DNA of 64,000 nucleotides from Rhodobacteraceae bacterium UBA6213. GTDB taxonomy: Bacteria; Pseudomonadota; Alphaproteobacteria; Rhodobacterales; Rhodobacteraceae. Positions 26,097 through 34,579 of this stretch are shown here, one piece after another. The notes beneath the pieces are model-generated. The model was given only the letters and a program-made list of their open reading frames with translations, was not told the DNA's origin and searched no databases. A program made the position numbers and the translations under genes. Each line of letters opens with the position of its first letter. The stretch's first letter is position 1. The stretch is taken from the NCBI GenBank assembly GCA_002421605.1, contig DISJ01000009.1, forward strand, positions 249,130 through 313,129, written 5' to 3'.

Positions 26097-26996
26097 ATGG
26101 CCGAACAGGTTACAACGCATCAGGCCGAAGAAGATGCGCGCAACGAAGATATCCTGATCTGGGTCAACGGGCGGCTTCTGCCAAAAGCGCAGGCAGTCGT
26201 TTCGGTCTATGACTCGGGTTTCATGCTGGGTGATGGCGTGTGGGAAGGGATGCGGCTTTACGATGGGCGCTGGGCATTTCTAGATGAACATATAGAACGG
26301 CTTTTTGAAGCAGCGAAGGCAATCGATCTTGCTATCGGCATGAGCCCGGAACAGGTGGTTTCCGCCTTGTCAGAGACACAAATCGCCAACGGCTTTGTAA
26401 CCGATTGCCACGCCAGGCTGATGGTGACGCGGGGCGTCAAGCATCGGCCTTTTCAGCACCCGTCGTTGTCACGCCAAGGGCCGACCGTGGTGATTATCAT
26501 GGAACATTCACGGCCAAAAATTCCACGCCCGATTCGGCTGGCCACCGTGCCCCAGATCCGCGGTCTGCCGATGAGTCAGGACCCAAAGCTTAACAGCCAT
26601 TCCAAGCTCAACTGCATTCTTGCCTGCATCGCCGCCGAAAAGGCCGGCGCAGACGAGGCGCTGATGCTGGATGTGCATGGCTTTGTGAACACCACCAACG
26701 CCTGCAACTTTTTCATCGTGCGCAAGGGCGAGGTTTGGACCTCGACAGGCGATTACTGCATGAACGGAATCACCCGCGCGAAAGTGATCGATCTGTGCCG
26801 GGCAAATGACATTCCGGTCTTTCAGCGAAATTTTGGCTTGTTAGAGACGTATTCGGCCGACGAAGCCTTTCTGACCGGCTCATTTGGTGCGCAAACTCCG
26901 GTAGAAAGCGTCGATGGGCGCGTGATCGGCGCGGGGCAGATGGGGCCGTTGACCGAACGCTTGCGCGGGCTTTACAAGGCGCTGGTGCTGGCATGA
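26097..26996 (+). CDS. Class IV PLP-dependent aminotransferase (branched-chain/D-amino-acid type) with atypical active site
   Basis: The 299-residue protein has the fold-type IV layout: SVYDSGFMLGDGVWEGMRLYDGR (about 36-58) and the PLP lysine in NSHSKLNCILA (K170). The usual segment V-x-E-x-x-x-x-N, where Glu contacts the PLP ring nitrogen, reads FVNTTNACNFF here; an ungapped match to the IlvE-like protein at 52061-52930 in this window (E192) puts Thr199 in the Glu position. That is unusual for an aminotransferase. The 3' end overlaps the sulfotransferase start by 4 bp (ATGA), so the two are coupled. The substrate is unknown. Confidence 0.82.
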   Translation: MAEQVTTHQAEEDARNEDILIWVNGRLLPKAQAVVSVYDSGFMLGDGVWEGMRLYDGRWAFLDEHIERLFEAAKAIDLAIGMSPEQVVSALSETQIANGFVTDCHARLMVTRGVKHRPFQHPSLSRQGPTVVIIMEHSRPKIPRPIRLATVPQIRGLPMSQDPKLNSHSKLNCILACIAAEKAGADEALMLDVHGFVNTTNACNFFIVRKGEVWTSTGDYCMNGITRAKVIDLCRANDIPVFQRNFGLLETYSADEAFLTGSFGAQTPVESVDGRVIGAGQMGPLTERLRGLYKALVLA

Positions 26997-27712
26997 AAAT
27001 CGCCATGTGGTCCGGTCCGCGCAATCTTTCGACGGCGCTGATGTATTCCTTTGCCGCGCGCGGCGATTGCGCGGTTTGGGACGAGCCGTTTTATTCCGCC
27101 TATCTTGCCGCGACCGCGACCGAGCATCCGATGCGCGACGCGGTCATTGCCGCCGGTCAGCCTGACGCGCGCAAGGTCGCCGCCGCTTGCACCGGTCCAA
27201 TTCCGCAAGGTCAGAGCCTATTTTACCAAAAGCAGATGACGCTGCACATGATCCCGACGTTTGATCGCGGCTTCATGCGCCAGCTGACTAACGTTTTCTT
27301 GATCCGCCATCCTGCGCGGGTGGTGGCAAGCTATTCCAAAAAGCGTGAAAGCCCCACACTGGCGGATATCGGCTATGCACAGCAGGCCGAACTGTTTGAC
27401 GAAGTGGCAGATTGGTTGGGTCATGCGCCCGTGGTGATCGATTGCGCCGATATCCGGGCAAACCCTGAAACCGTGCTGCGTGGGCTATGTGCGGCGCTTG
27501 GCATCGAATTTCGCGCATCGATGCTGCACTGGCCTTCCGGGCCCAAGCCTTATGACGGCGCTTGGGCGCCGCATTGGTATGGCGCGGTGCATGCATCAAC
27601 CGGGTTCGAGGGTGCTGAAGGCCCGCTGCCGCCGCTTGCAGGCGACTATGCGCGCCTGTCCGAAGCCGCGCTACCCTATTACGAACGGCTTGCCGCGCAG
27701 AAGCTCGGTTAA
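26993..27712 (+). CDS. Sulfotransferase-family protein coupled to the class IV aminotransferase
   Basis: The 239-residue protein has a PAPS 5'-phosphosulfate-binding-like loop WSGPRNLSTALM (about 6-17) and a 3'-phosphate-binding-like segment FLIRHPARVVASYSK (R105, S113), the two hallmarks of PAPS-dependent sulfotransferases. Cytoplasmic; no signal peptide. It begins inside the last codons of the aminotransferase. The acceptor molecule is unknown, and it could also be a P-loop enzyme that does not transfer sulfate. No PAPS synthesis genes are visible nearby. Confidence 0.75.
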   Translation: MKIAMWSGPRNLSTALMYSFAARGDCAVWDEPFYSAYLAATATEHPMRDAVIAAGQPDARKVAAACTGPIPQGQSLFYQKQMTLHMIPTFDRGFMRQLTNVFLIRHPARVVASYSKKRESPTLADIGYAQQAELFDEVADWLGHAPVVIDCADIRANPETVLRGLCAALGIEFRASMLHWPSGPKPYDGAWAPHWYGAVHASTGFEGAEGPLPPLAGDYARLSEAALPYYERLAAQKLG

Positions 27713-27863
27713 CCAGACCTTTCAGTTAACACGCGGATTCGCCTCGTTTTTTCAGAATACGAAGCTTGTGGGCGCCGGTATCTGCCGCTAGAAATACCAA
27801 ACGGACCAGTAGGGCCGGGGCCTTTCATATTCGCGTGTGGTGCTAGGGGAGCACGTGGGGTGG

Positions 27864-27903
27864 TGGAGGGTCCTGGGCAGGGGTGCCGGGGCCCTCCTGC
27901 TTT
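27864..27903 (+). terminator. Possible terminator after the sulfotransferase gene
   Basis: GGAGGGTCC near 27866 and GGGGCCCTCC near 27888-27897 can form a GC-rich hairpin, followed by TGCTTTT. The loop is long and the pairing imperfect. Confidence 0.35.
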
Positions 27904-28323
27904 TCAAGGGTCCACACCGCCCAATTCGCAAATCACTCGCCACTCTTCATCCGTCACCGGCTGCACCGAAAGTCGCGAGTTGGTGACAAGCGCCATATTC
28001 GCAAGCCGCAGGTCGGCGCGCACCTCGATCAGGCTGATCGGGCGGCGCAGCGGCCAAAGTGCGCGAATATCGACACAATCCCAGCGCGGATCTTCGGTGG
28101 TGCTGTCGGGGTGCGAAAGCGCCGCCACCTCAACAATCCCGACGATTTCTTTGCCAACGTTGGAATGGTAGAAAAACCCGCGATCACCCAGCTGCATGGC
28201 GCGCATGTTGTTGCGCGCCTGATAGTTGCGCACGCCGTGCCATTCTTCGGCGGCGGGTGCCTTGGCCATCTGATCGGCCCAGCCCCAGACATCAGGCTCG
28301 GATTTGAACAGCCATTTCGCCAT
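27904..28323 (-). CDS. EVE domain-containing protein
   Basis: The 139-residue protein is one EVE domain: KWLFKSEPDVWGW at the start, EWHGVRNYQARNNMRAMQLGDRGFFYHSN in two segments (about 32-60), and VEVAALSHPDSTT. EVE domains bind modified bases in DNA or RNA in other proteins; the role of the stand-alone form is not settled. It overlaps the YciI-like gene by one base (TGATG) and ends the leftward tsaD-gpsA-yciI-EVE set. The start at 28323 matches the family N-terminus. Confidence 0.88.
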   Translation of the reverse strand: MAKWLFKSEPDVWGWADQMAKAPAAEEWHGVRNYQARNNMRAMQLGDRGFFYHSNVGKEIVGIVEVAALSHPDSTTEDPRWDCVDIRALWPLRRPISLIEVRADLRLANMALVTNSRLSVQPVTDEEWRVICELGGVDP

Positions 28324-28592
28324 CAGCCGACGACCTTGCGCCACTCGCTGATGCTGACAGATGCAAATAGGCCCGCCGCGCTGTAGGGGTCGCCCGCCGC
28401 CCAAGCCTCAGCTTCGGCAAGGCTCGGCGCCTCAAGCACGACCAGCGAACCTACGACCTGCCCACCCTCTACCAACGCACCGGCTTGGCGCACGATGTCG
28501 CTGGCCGCGACATACGACAAATGCGCTGGGCGGGTGGCAAGCCGGGTGTCTAGGGCGCCGGGTTGATCACGGCAGATAACGGCAAAATACAT
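28323..28592 (-). CDS. YciI-family protein
   Basis: The small 89-residue protein has the YciI (dimeric ferredoxin-like) pattern: MYFAVICRDQPGALDTRLATRP, HLSYV, GSLVVLEAPSLAEAEAWAAGDPY in pieces. The conserved His and Asp (DPY) of the proposed catalytic pair are present. Function is not established in general. AGGAG lies 5 nt before ATG 28592 and spans the gpsA stop, supporting this start over GTG 28598. Confidence 0.82.
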   Translation of the reverse strand: MYFAVICRDQPGALDTRLATRPAHLSYVAASDIVRQAGALVEGGQVVGSLVVLEAPSLAEAEAWAAGDPYSAAGLFASVSISEWRKVVG

Positions 28593-28594
28593 GT

Positions 28595-29557
28595 TCACTC
28601 CTGTTTAAGCGGGCGCGATAGCAGCGCGCGAGTGGCCTCGGCCACGGTAATGCGATGGTCCACCAGCGCCGTGACCATGCTGGCAATCGGCATATCAACG
28701 CCAAGCGTTTTGGCCAGAGTAGTGACTGCTTTCGAGGTCGCAACCCCTTCCACTGTGGTGTTAGCGTCAAAACCCGTGCCAGCGCCAAGCGCCTGACCAA
28801 AGCGAAAGTTGCGCGATTGCGCTGAGGTGCAGGTCAACACCAGATCGCCTAGCCCGGAAAGCCCAGAGAGCGTGTCTGGTTGCGCCCCGCGTGCGGCCGC
28901 GAACCGCGTCATTTCCGCAAAACCGCGTGTCATCAGTGCGGCGCGCGCCGAATCACCCAAGCCCGCGCCGATCACCACCCCGGCGGCAATCGCCACGACG
29001 TTTTTCAGCGCGCCGCCCAGTTCGGCACCGACTGTGTCCGTGGTTCGATAAATCCGCAAAACCGGGGTCGATAGCTGCGATTGCATCGCCTCGCCTGCGC
29101 TGTCGCTGCCGCAGGCAAGCGTCAATGCGGTTGGCAGGCCGCGCGCGATGTCGGCAGCAAAGCTCGGCCCGGTTAGCAGCGCGGGCGTCGACTCGGGGCA
29201 TGCAGCCGCAATCAGCGCAGTCGGCCCAAGCCCGGTGCCAAGGTCTATACCTTTGGAGCAGGCCACGATTTGGTGCCGTGAAAGCTGGGACCGATGCTCT
29301 GCCAGAAAGCCCGCCATCTGCTGCATCGGCATCGCAAGAAGCAACAGATCGGCGCTTGCCGCTTTGCCAATTTCAGCTGTAACAGAGACGTTTTCCGGAA
29401 GTTCTACCCCCGGCAGCCGGCGCGTGTTGCATCGGCTGTCGTTCATGTCGGCGGCATGGCGCGCATCGCGCGCCCACAGCGTGACGGCACCGTTTCGTGC
29501 CAGCGCCACCGCCAGTGCCGTGCCAAAAGCGCCTGCGCCAAGAACCCCAATGCTCAT
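28595..29557 (-). CDS. gpsA: Glycerol-3-phosphate dehydrogenase [NAD(P)+]
   Basis: The 320-residue protein starts with a dinucleotide fold VLGAGAFGTALAVAL (about 4-18) and has ACSKGIDLGTG, LTGPSFAADIARGLPTALTLA, and the catalytic Lys region LGGALKNVVAIAAGVVIGAG. It reduces dihydroxyacetone phosphate to sn-glycerol 3-phosphate for phospholipid synthesis. It overlaps the tsaD stop by 4 bp, a common alphaproteobacterial pairing. Confidence 0.94.
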   Translation of the reverse strand: MSIGVLGAGAFGTALAVALARNGAVTLWARDARHAADMNDSRCNTRRLPGVELPENVSVTAEIGKAASADLLLLAMPMQQMAGFLAEHRSQLSRHQIVACSKGIDLGTGLGPTALIAAACPESTPALLTGPSFAADIARGLPTALTLACGSDSAGEAMQSQLSTPVLRIYRTTDTVGAELGGALKNVVAIAAGVVIGAGLGDSARAALMTRGFAEMTRFAAARGAQPDTLSGLSGLGDLVLTCTSAQSRNFRFGQALGAGTGFDANTTVEGVATSKAVTTLAKTLGVDMPIASMVTALVDHRITVAEATRALLSRPLKQE

Positions 29558-30645
29558 GCTTTCGCCCCCTTCTTGCCAGAGCCGAGCATGGCCGGGGCGG
29601 TTGCGTCAAGCGGCCAGCGTGGGCGCGCCGATAGCGTCATGTCATCGCGCCCACCGGCGCGGAACCGCTCGATCCCCGCCCAGGCGATCATCGCGGCGTT
29701 GTCGGTGCAAAGCGCGAGTGGTGGCGCGATGAAAGCCGAACCTGCTGCCACAGAAACAGTCTCTAACGCCGCTCGAATGGTCATATTTGCAGACACGCCA
29801 CCTGCCACGGCAAAGGCGGGCGAGACAGGGTTTTCGTCCAGATAGAGCGCCAACGCCCGGCGCGATTTTTCGGCCAGCACATCTGCGACGGCAGCTTGAA
29901 ACCCGGCGCAAAGATCGGCGCGGTCTTGCGCGTGCAAACGGCCCAAGACCATGACCCCGTCTCGCGCGCGCAAGAGCGCGGTTTTCAGCCCGGAAAACGA
30001 CATGTCGCACCCAGCGCGGTCCAGCAGCGGGCGCGGAAAGGCAAATCGGCGCACATCGCCCCTGGCCGCTTCAGCCTCGACCGCGGGGCCGCCCGGCTGG
30101 GGCAGCGCAAGCAGTTTGGCAGTCTTGTCAAACGCTTCACCGGGCGAATCGTCTATGGTGCCGCCAATACGCGAAAAATCTTCGGGGCCGCGCACGATCA
30201 GAAACTGGCAGTGCCCGCCTGAAACCAGCAGCATCAGATAAGGAAACGCCAACCCATCGGTCAGCCGCGGCGTTAACGCATGCCCGGCAAGGTGGTTGAC
30301 CCCCACCAGCGGCAACCCCGCCCCCGCCGCGATGCCTTTGGCGCACATCACCCCCGAAAGCACGCCGCCAATCAGCCCCGGCCCGGCGGTTACCGCCACC
30401 GCAGTCAGATCTGCTAAGGCGATACCGGCGCGCGTCAGCGCCTCTTCAACGCAATAGTCCAGCTTTTCCGCATGGGCGCGGGCGGCAAGTTCTGGGACGA
30501 CTCCGCCGAATGGCGCGTGCAACTCTGCCTGGCCCGCCACTACCGAAGCCAGCACTTCGCCGCGCCCATCCCGAATCCGCACCACTGCCGCTGCGGTGTC
30601 ATCGCAACTGCTTTCAATACCGAGGAAGGTTAGCGTTTCAGTCAT
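29554..30645 (-). CDS. tsaD: tRNA N6-adenosine threonylcarbamoyltransferase TsaD
   Basis: The 363-residue protein has the ASKHA-fold motifs GIESSCDDTAAAVV near the N-terminus, the metal-binding GVNHLAGHAL (H-x-x-x-H), GGHCQFLIV and GGVSANMTIRAAL. It transfers the threonylcarbamoyl group to A37 of ANN-reading tRNAs. The start at 30645 (MTETLTFLGIESS) is the normal one; the longer 30765 version has 40 unconserved residues and overlaps hemD. It is divergent from hemD with a 66-bp gap. Confidence 0.94.
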   Translation of the reverse strand: MTETLTFLGIESSCDDTAAAVVRIRDGRGEVLASVVAGQAELHAPFGGVVPELAARAHAEKLDYCVEEALTRAGIALADLTAVAVTAGPGLIGGVLSGVMCAKGIAAGAGLPLVGVNHLAGHALTPRLTDGLAFPYLMLLVSGGHCQFLIVRGPEDFSRIGGTIDDSPGEAFDKTAKLLALPQPGGPAVEAEAARGDVRRFAFPRPLLDRAGCDMSFSGLKTALLRARDGVMVLGRLHAQDRADLCAGFQAAVADVLAEKSRRALALYLDENPVSPAFAVAGGVSANMTIRAALETVSVAAGSAFIAPPLALCTDNAAMIAWAGIERFRAGGRDDMTLSARPRWPLDATAPAMLGSGKKGAKA

Positions 30646-30711
30646 GGCGCGCCAGTTGCGGGAATGCTCTGCGGCAGGTAACACCGGGGGTGAGATCACA
30701 CAATCCCGGGG

Positions 30712-31422
30712 GTGGCCTTGACTGATTCCCGCCCGACGCTGCTTGTGACCCGCCCGGCCGCGCAAGCGCGCCGCTTTGCCGAGAGCTTTGCCGCGCGTTT
30801 CGGTGAAGATTGGCCGAAGCTGCTTGCGCCGATGCAGCAGATTGTCGCGCGCAGCGTGCAGGTGCCAGAAGCGCGCGAGTTAGTTTTTACCTCGGAAAAT
30901 GCCGTTGCGGCTTTCGCCGCCCTTTCACCCGCCGCCGGGCGGCGCGCATGGTGCGTGGGCGCGCGCACGGCGGTCGCCGCGGCGCGGGCAGGTTTTGCGC
31001 CTGTTACCGGGCCGGGTGACGGCGCGGCACTGGCGTGCGCAATCATCGGCGCAGCACCGCACCCCCCGCTGTTGGTTGCGCGTGGCGCGCATCAGGCATT
31101 CGACATCGCGCACGTCCTTAATTTGGCTGGAATAGAGACGTTTTCTGCCTGCGTTTACACGCAAGAGTCCTTACCTCTACCGGCTGCTGCCAAGGCGCTT
31201 TTGGCGGCGCATTCGCCACTTCTGGTGCCGCTGTTTTCGCCACGCTCGGCGCAGCTTTTCGCGCAAGCGGCGCAGCGCGCGCGCGCGCCGCTCTGGGTTG
31301 CGGCCTTATCGCCAGCTGTAGCGGAATCCTGCGCCGATCTGCATCCCGCCCGGCTGAGAATCGCCGTTTCAGCGAACGCGGAATCGATGCTGGACACGCT
31401 CGCAAAGCTTGTCGCGGGTTGA
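30712..31422 (+). CDS. hemD: Uroporphyrinogen-III synthase
   Basis: The 236-residue protein has the diverged two-domain HemD pattern: LLVTRPAAQARRFAESF, LVFTSENAVAAFAAL, WCVGARTAVAAARAGF, and VPLFSPRSAQLFAQ near residue 175. It cyclises hydroxymethylbilane with ring-D inversion for heme, bacteriochlorophyll and cobalamin. The family is poorly conserved, but the two following genes (mitofilin-like, HemY-like) are the usual alphaproteobacterial neighbours, which supports the call. GTG 30712 is the likely start. Confidence 0.87.
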   Translation: MALTDSRPTLLVTRPAAQARRFAESFAARFGEDWPKLLAPMQQIVARSVQVPEARELVFTSENAVAAFAALSPAAGRRAWCVGARTAVAAARAGFAPVTGPGDGAALACAIIGAAPHPPLLVARGAHQAFDIAHVLNLAGIETFSACVYTQESLPLPAAAKALLAAHSPLLVPLFSPRSAQLFAQAAQRARAPLWVAALSPAVAESCADLHPARLRIAVSANAESMLDTLAKLVAG

Positions 31423-31478
31423 GGCGGCGCGAACAGGTGCTTAGATATAGCTGAAGGCGTTTTTGGGGAGAAAGAGCA

Positions 31479-32603
31479 ATGACGACATCTGCCGACGAAA
31501 ACCCAGAAACCATAGAATCCACCGCAGAGCCTGTGCTGATCCCTGAGCCAGAGCTTGACGCGCCCGAGCCGCCGCCGGTTTTGCCACCGCCACCGCCACC
31601 GCCACGCAAACGCCGTGGGGGGTGGCTAGCTTTACTGCTTGGCGGGGTCGGTGCTGCGGCATTGGGCGCGGGGGCCACGTTTTACCTTTTGCCGCAGCTA
31701 CCGGCCCGCTGGCAGCCCGCTGCGGCAATGATCGCGGCCTCTGACGCCGCGCAGGCCGAACGCCTTGCCGCTGTTCAGGCTGAACTGGGGGCGCTGCAAG
31801 CCTCTATTCCGGCAGCGCCAGACCTTGGGCCGTTGCAGACCGCACTCGCCGGGCTTGATGCTCGTCTGGCGGCGCTAGAAGCGCGCCCGGTTGCGAGCGT
31901 CGCTGATACAGGGCCCGCGATCGAGGCATTGCAGGGCGAACTCGCCGCGATCCGTACCGAGTTGGCGCAGGGCGCCACCGGCACGCAGGCCACAACGGCC
32001 GAGATCGCCGCGGCCGCCGCCGATGCTTCAGCCCGGATCGTGGCTGCCGAGGCCGAGGCCGCAGCCTTGCGTGCCAAGGCCGAGGCAGACGCGGTTGCTC
32101 TGCGCGCCGAGGCCGAAGCGGCGGCGTCCAAGGCGCAGGCGCGCGCTGCCGTCGCACAACTGGGTGCCGCGTTGGATTCTGGCGCGCCGCTTGCTGCACC
32201 ACTGGCGGCACTTGGCGCGGCGGGGATCACCGTGCCAGCCGCGCTTTCCGCTGATGTGCCGAGCCTTGCTGCCCTGCGCGACGGGTTTACCCCCGCCGCA
32301 AGGGCCGCGCTGGCCGCCGCACGCACCGCAGACCCCGGCGCGAGCCTGATGGATCGGCTTGGCAGCTATCTTTTGGCGCAGACCGGGGCGCGCTCGTTAG
32401 AGGCGCGCGAAGGCGATGACGCCGATGCGGTGCTGTCGCGCGCCGAAGCGGCGCTGGCCACGGGTGATGTCGAAGGCGCGCTTGCCGCCATATCGGCGCT
32501 GCCCGAAGCTGGCCGCGCCGAATTGGCCAATTGGGCCGCTTTGGCCGAACGGCGCGTTGCCGCAACCCAAGCCCTCGCCGCTCTGGCGCAGGGCCTGAAC
32601 TGA
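31479..32603 (+). CDS. Mitofilin/Mic60-like inner-membrane protein
   Basis: The 374-residue protein has an acidic N-terminus, a proline run (about 30-45), one transmembrane helix (WLALLLGGVGAAALGAGATFYLL, positions about 48-71) and a long Ala/Glu-rich coiled coil ending in a C-terminal mitofilin-like helical domain (about 250-370). Alphaproteobacterial Mic60 homologues in exactly this place, between hemD and the HemY-like gene, relate to the mitochondrial crista-organising protein and shape intracytoplasmic membranes. The low-complexity middle explains several long shadow frames here. Confidence 0.78.
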   Translation: MTTSADENPETIESTAEPVLIPEPELDAPEPPPVLPPPPPPPRKRRGGWLALLLGGVGAAALGAGATFYLLPQLPARWQPAAAMIAASDAAQAERLAAVQAELGALQASIPAAPDLGPLQTALAGLDARLAALEARPVASVADTGPAIEALQGELAAIRTELAQGATGTQATTAEIAAAAADASARIVAAEAEAAALRAKAEADAVALRAEAEAAASKAQARAAVAQLGAALDSGAPLAAPLAALGAAGITVPAALSADVPSLAALRDGFTPAARAALAAARTADPGASLMDRLGSYLLAQTGARSLEAREGDDADAVLSRAEAALATGDVEGALAAISALPEAGRAELANWAALAERRVAATQALAALAQGLN

Positions 32604-32613
32604 GGGGGCTGGC

Positions 32614-34167
32614 ATGGTCTGGTCGTTTCTGAAGATCGCGGTGTTTCTGCTGGTGGTGGCGGCGCTGACACTGGGCGCCACCTATCTGGTGGAAAGCGGG
32701 CAGGGCATCCGCCTTGCATTTGCCGGAACCGAGTACACGCTTGGCCCGTTGCAATCGGCGCTGGCGGCGTTGGCGCTGTTCGTGCTGGTCTGGCTGGTCA
32801 TTCGCATCCTCGGGCTGCTTTGGGCGCTGGTGCGATTCATCAACGGCGATGAAACCGCCGTCAGCCGCTATTTCGACCGCAACCGCGAGCGTAAGGGCTA
32901 TGAGGCGCTGGCTGAAGGGATGATGGCGGTGGCCTCGGGTGAAGGCCGCTTGGCGCTGTCGAAAGCCGCGAAAGCCGAGAAATACCTGCGTCGACCCGAA
33001 CTGACCAACCTGCTTTCCGCGCAGGCGGCCGAGGCCGCAGGCGACACCAAAAAGGCGACCGAAGTTTACAAGCGCCTGTTGGGCGATCAGCGCACCCGCT
33101 TTGTGGGCGTGCAGGGGCTGATGAAGCAAAGGCTCTCTGAAGGCGATACCGCCACAGCGATGAAGCTTGCCCAAGCCGCATTTGCGCTAAAGCCGCGCCA
33201 CGAAGGCGTTCAAGACACGCTTTTGCGCCTGCAATCAGAGCAGGGCGATTGGAAAGGCGCGCGCGAAGTTTTGGGAGCCAAGGTCAAACAGGGCCTATTG
33301 CCGCGCGATGTGCATAAACGGCGCGATGCGCTGCTGGCGCTGCAAGAAGCCAAGGGGGTGCTGGCCGAAGGTGCCAGCATCGAGGCGCGCGAGGCGGCGA
33401 TTGCCGCCAACAAAGCCTCGCCCGACCTTATTCCGGCAGCTGTGATGGCCGCCGAGGCTTACATCGCCAAGGGCGAATCCAAGCCAGCAACGCGGCTGCT
33501 GCTGAAAGCTTGGGAGGCGCAGCCGCATCCATCGCTGGCCGCCACATTCGCTGCAATCGCGCCGGATGAGACCCCGGCCGAGCGGTTGAAGCGATTTGAA
33601 CCGCTGTTGAAGCATCGCCCAGAATCCGAAGAAACACGGCTACTGCGCGCCGAGCTTTCGATTGCCGCCGAAGATTTTCCGGCAGCGCGCCGCGCTGTGG
33701 GCGATCTGGCGGAAACCCATCCGACAGCCCGCGCGTTGACCCTGATCGCCGCAATCGAGCGCGGCGAGGGTGCCGATGACTCGGTCGTGCGCGGATATCT
33801 TGCGCGCGCGCTTGGTGCCAGCCGCGGCCCGCAATGGGTGTGCGAGCATTGCCACAACATTCAGGCCGAGTGGGGCCCGGTATGCGATAATTGCGGCGGC
33901 TTTGACACGCTGTCGTGGCGCGAGCCGACCGGCGGCGGTGTGCCCATCACCAACGGTTCCGAAATGCTGCCCCTGATCGTGGGCACCCCGCGCCCCGCGC
34001 CCGAGGTGTTGGCACCGCCGCCCGAACCCGAACCGGCTGAACCCAGGCCGACTGAACCGCCAGAGGAGTTGACCCAAGCCGAAATCTTTGCCGAACGTGT
34101 GCGGCGTAACCCGCTGGCCGAGCCAGACGCGGTGGCGCTGGCGCGCGGGATGGCGCCGAAAAAATAG
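32614..34167 (+). CDS. HemY-like tetratricopeptide membrane protein with C-terminal zinc ribbon
   Basis: The 517-residue protein has two N-terminal transmembrane helices (about 5-27 and 45-67), then helical TPR-like repeats (about 100-395). A zinc-ribbon pair follows, WVCEHCHNIQ and VCDNCGGFD (C-x-x-C ... C-x-x-C, about 408-430), and a Pro/Glu-rich tail. It is related to the HemY_N family; despite the name it is not a protoporphyrinogen oxidase. It follows the mitofilin gene by 10 bp. Position with hemD and hemJ elsewhere suggests a membrane-organising or heme-linked role, unproven. Confidence 0.83.
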   Translation: MVWSFLKIAVFLLVVAALTLGATYLVESGQGIRLAFAGTEYTLGPLQSALAALALFVLVWLVIRILGLLWALVRFINGDETAVSRYFDRNRERKGYEALAEGMMAVASGEGRLALSKAAKAEKYLRRPELTNLLSAQAAEAAGDTKKATEVYKRLLGDQRTRFVGVQGLMKQRLSEGDTATAMKLAQAAFALKPRHEGVQDTLLRLQSEQGDWKGAREVLGAKVKQGLLPRDVHKRRDALLALQEAKGVLAEGASIEAREAAIAANKASPDLIPAAVMAAEAYIAKGESKPATRLLLKAWEAQPHPSLAATFAAIAPDETPAERLKRFEPLLKHRPESEETRLLRAELSIAAEDFPAARRAVGDLAETHPTARALTLIAAIERGEGADDSVVRGYLARALGASRGPQWVCEHCHNIQAEWGPVCDNCGGFDTLSWREPTGGGVPITNGSEMLPLIVGTPRPAPEVLAPPPEPEPAEPRPTEPPEELTQAEIFAERVRRNPLAEPDAVALARGMAPKK

Positions 34168-34218
34168 GGCTACACTTCGCGCGCGTTCAATGCTATCCGG
34201 CGCGCCACCGGGTCTTTA

Positions 34219-34250
34219 GCGCCCGGCTGGTAGAGCACATCATTGATAAC
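34219..34250 (+). pseudogene. tRNA fragment (D-arm to anticodon loop) resembling the adjacent tRNA-Thr
   Basis: GGCTGGTAGAGCACATCATT and the following GATAAC resemble the tRNA-Thr stretch AGCTGGTAGAGCACGTCATT at 34357-34376. There is no matching acceptor or T arm, so it is a partial copy. Confidence 0.6.
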
Positions 34251-34262
34251 ACGCGTGTTATC
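34245..34262. repeat. Perfect 18-bp palindrome
   Basis: GATAACACGCGTGTTATC is its own reverse complement. It abuts the tRNA fragment and lies between the HemY-like gene and tRNA-Thr. It could be an operator, a recombination site or a small hairpin; there is no T-run to make it a clear terminator. Confidence 0.75.
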
Positions 34263-34298
34263 CAAATAATGACGTGCGAAACCAGACACTTGCGTATG

Positions 34299-34327
34299 TT
34301 GACTTTTAAATAGTAAGGCCATAGTAG
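34299..34327 (+). promoter_or_regulatory. Candidate promoter for tRNA-Thr
   Basis: TTGACT (34299-34304) is followed after 17 bp by a weak TAGTAG (34322-34327), ending 16 bp before the mature tRNA. The -35 match is good and the -10 poor. Confidence 0.4.
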
Positions 34328-34343
34328 GGCCACACCAGAAAGT

Positions 34344-34419
34344 GCCGCTGTAGCTCAGCTGGTAGAGCACGTCATTCGTAATGATGGGGTCGGGAGTTCG
34401 AGTCTCTTCAGCGGCACCA
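34344..34419 (+). tRNA. tRNA-Thr (anticodon CGT)
   Basis: A complete 76-nt cloverleaf with encoded CCA. The acceptor stem GCCGCTG pairs perfectly with CAGCGGC. The D arm is GCTCAGCTGGTAGAGC. The anticodon stem CGTCA/TGATG holds the loop TTCGTAA, giving anticodon CGT at 34377-34379 (reads ACG). The T arm GGGAG-TTCGAGT-CTCTT has the standard TTCGA loop. It stands alone, with a partial copy 125 bp upstream. Confidence 0.95.
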
Positions 34420-34579
34420 CTACTTTCCACTACTGCCAGCGTAGGTGAACTGACGCTGATCGCCCCGCAAAGCGGAGAGCGCATTTTGCGTGAGGCCGGG
34501 GCACGCCCTTTTGCGACAGCAGTTTCACAGACCAGCCGTCAACTTTTGACGCCGCACTAGATCGGCAGAGACTTGGGCT

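Noticed and set aside
27713..27903. A further gene after the sulfotransferase
   Set aside because: No frame with a start, ribosome-binding site and plausible product; a possible terminator explains part of it.
34170..34484. 104-codon minus-strand frame across the tRNA
   Set aside because: It covers the intact tRNA-Thr; the tail resembles frames commonly mis-called over tRNA genes.
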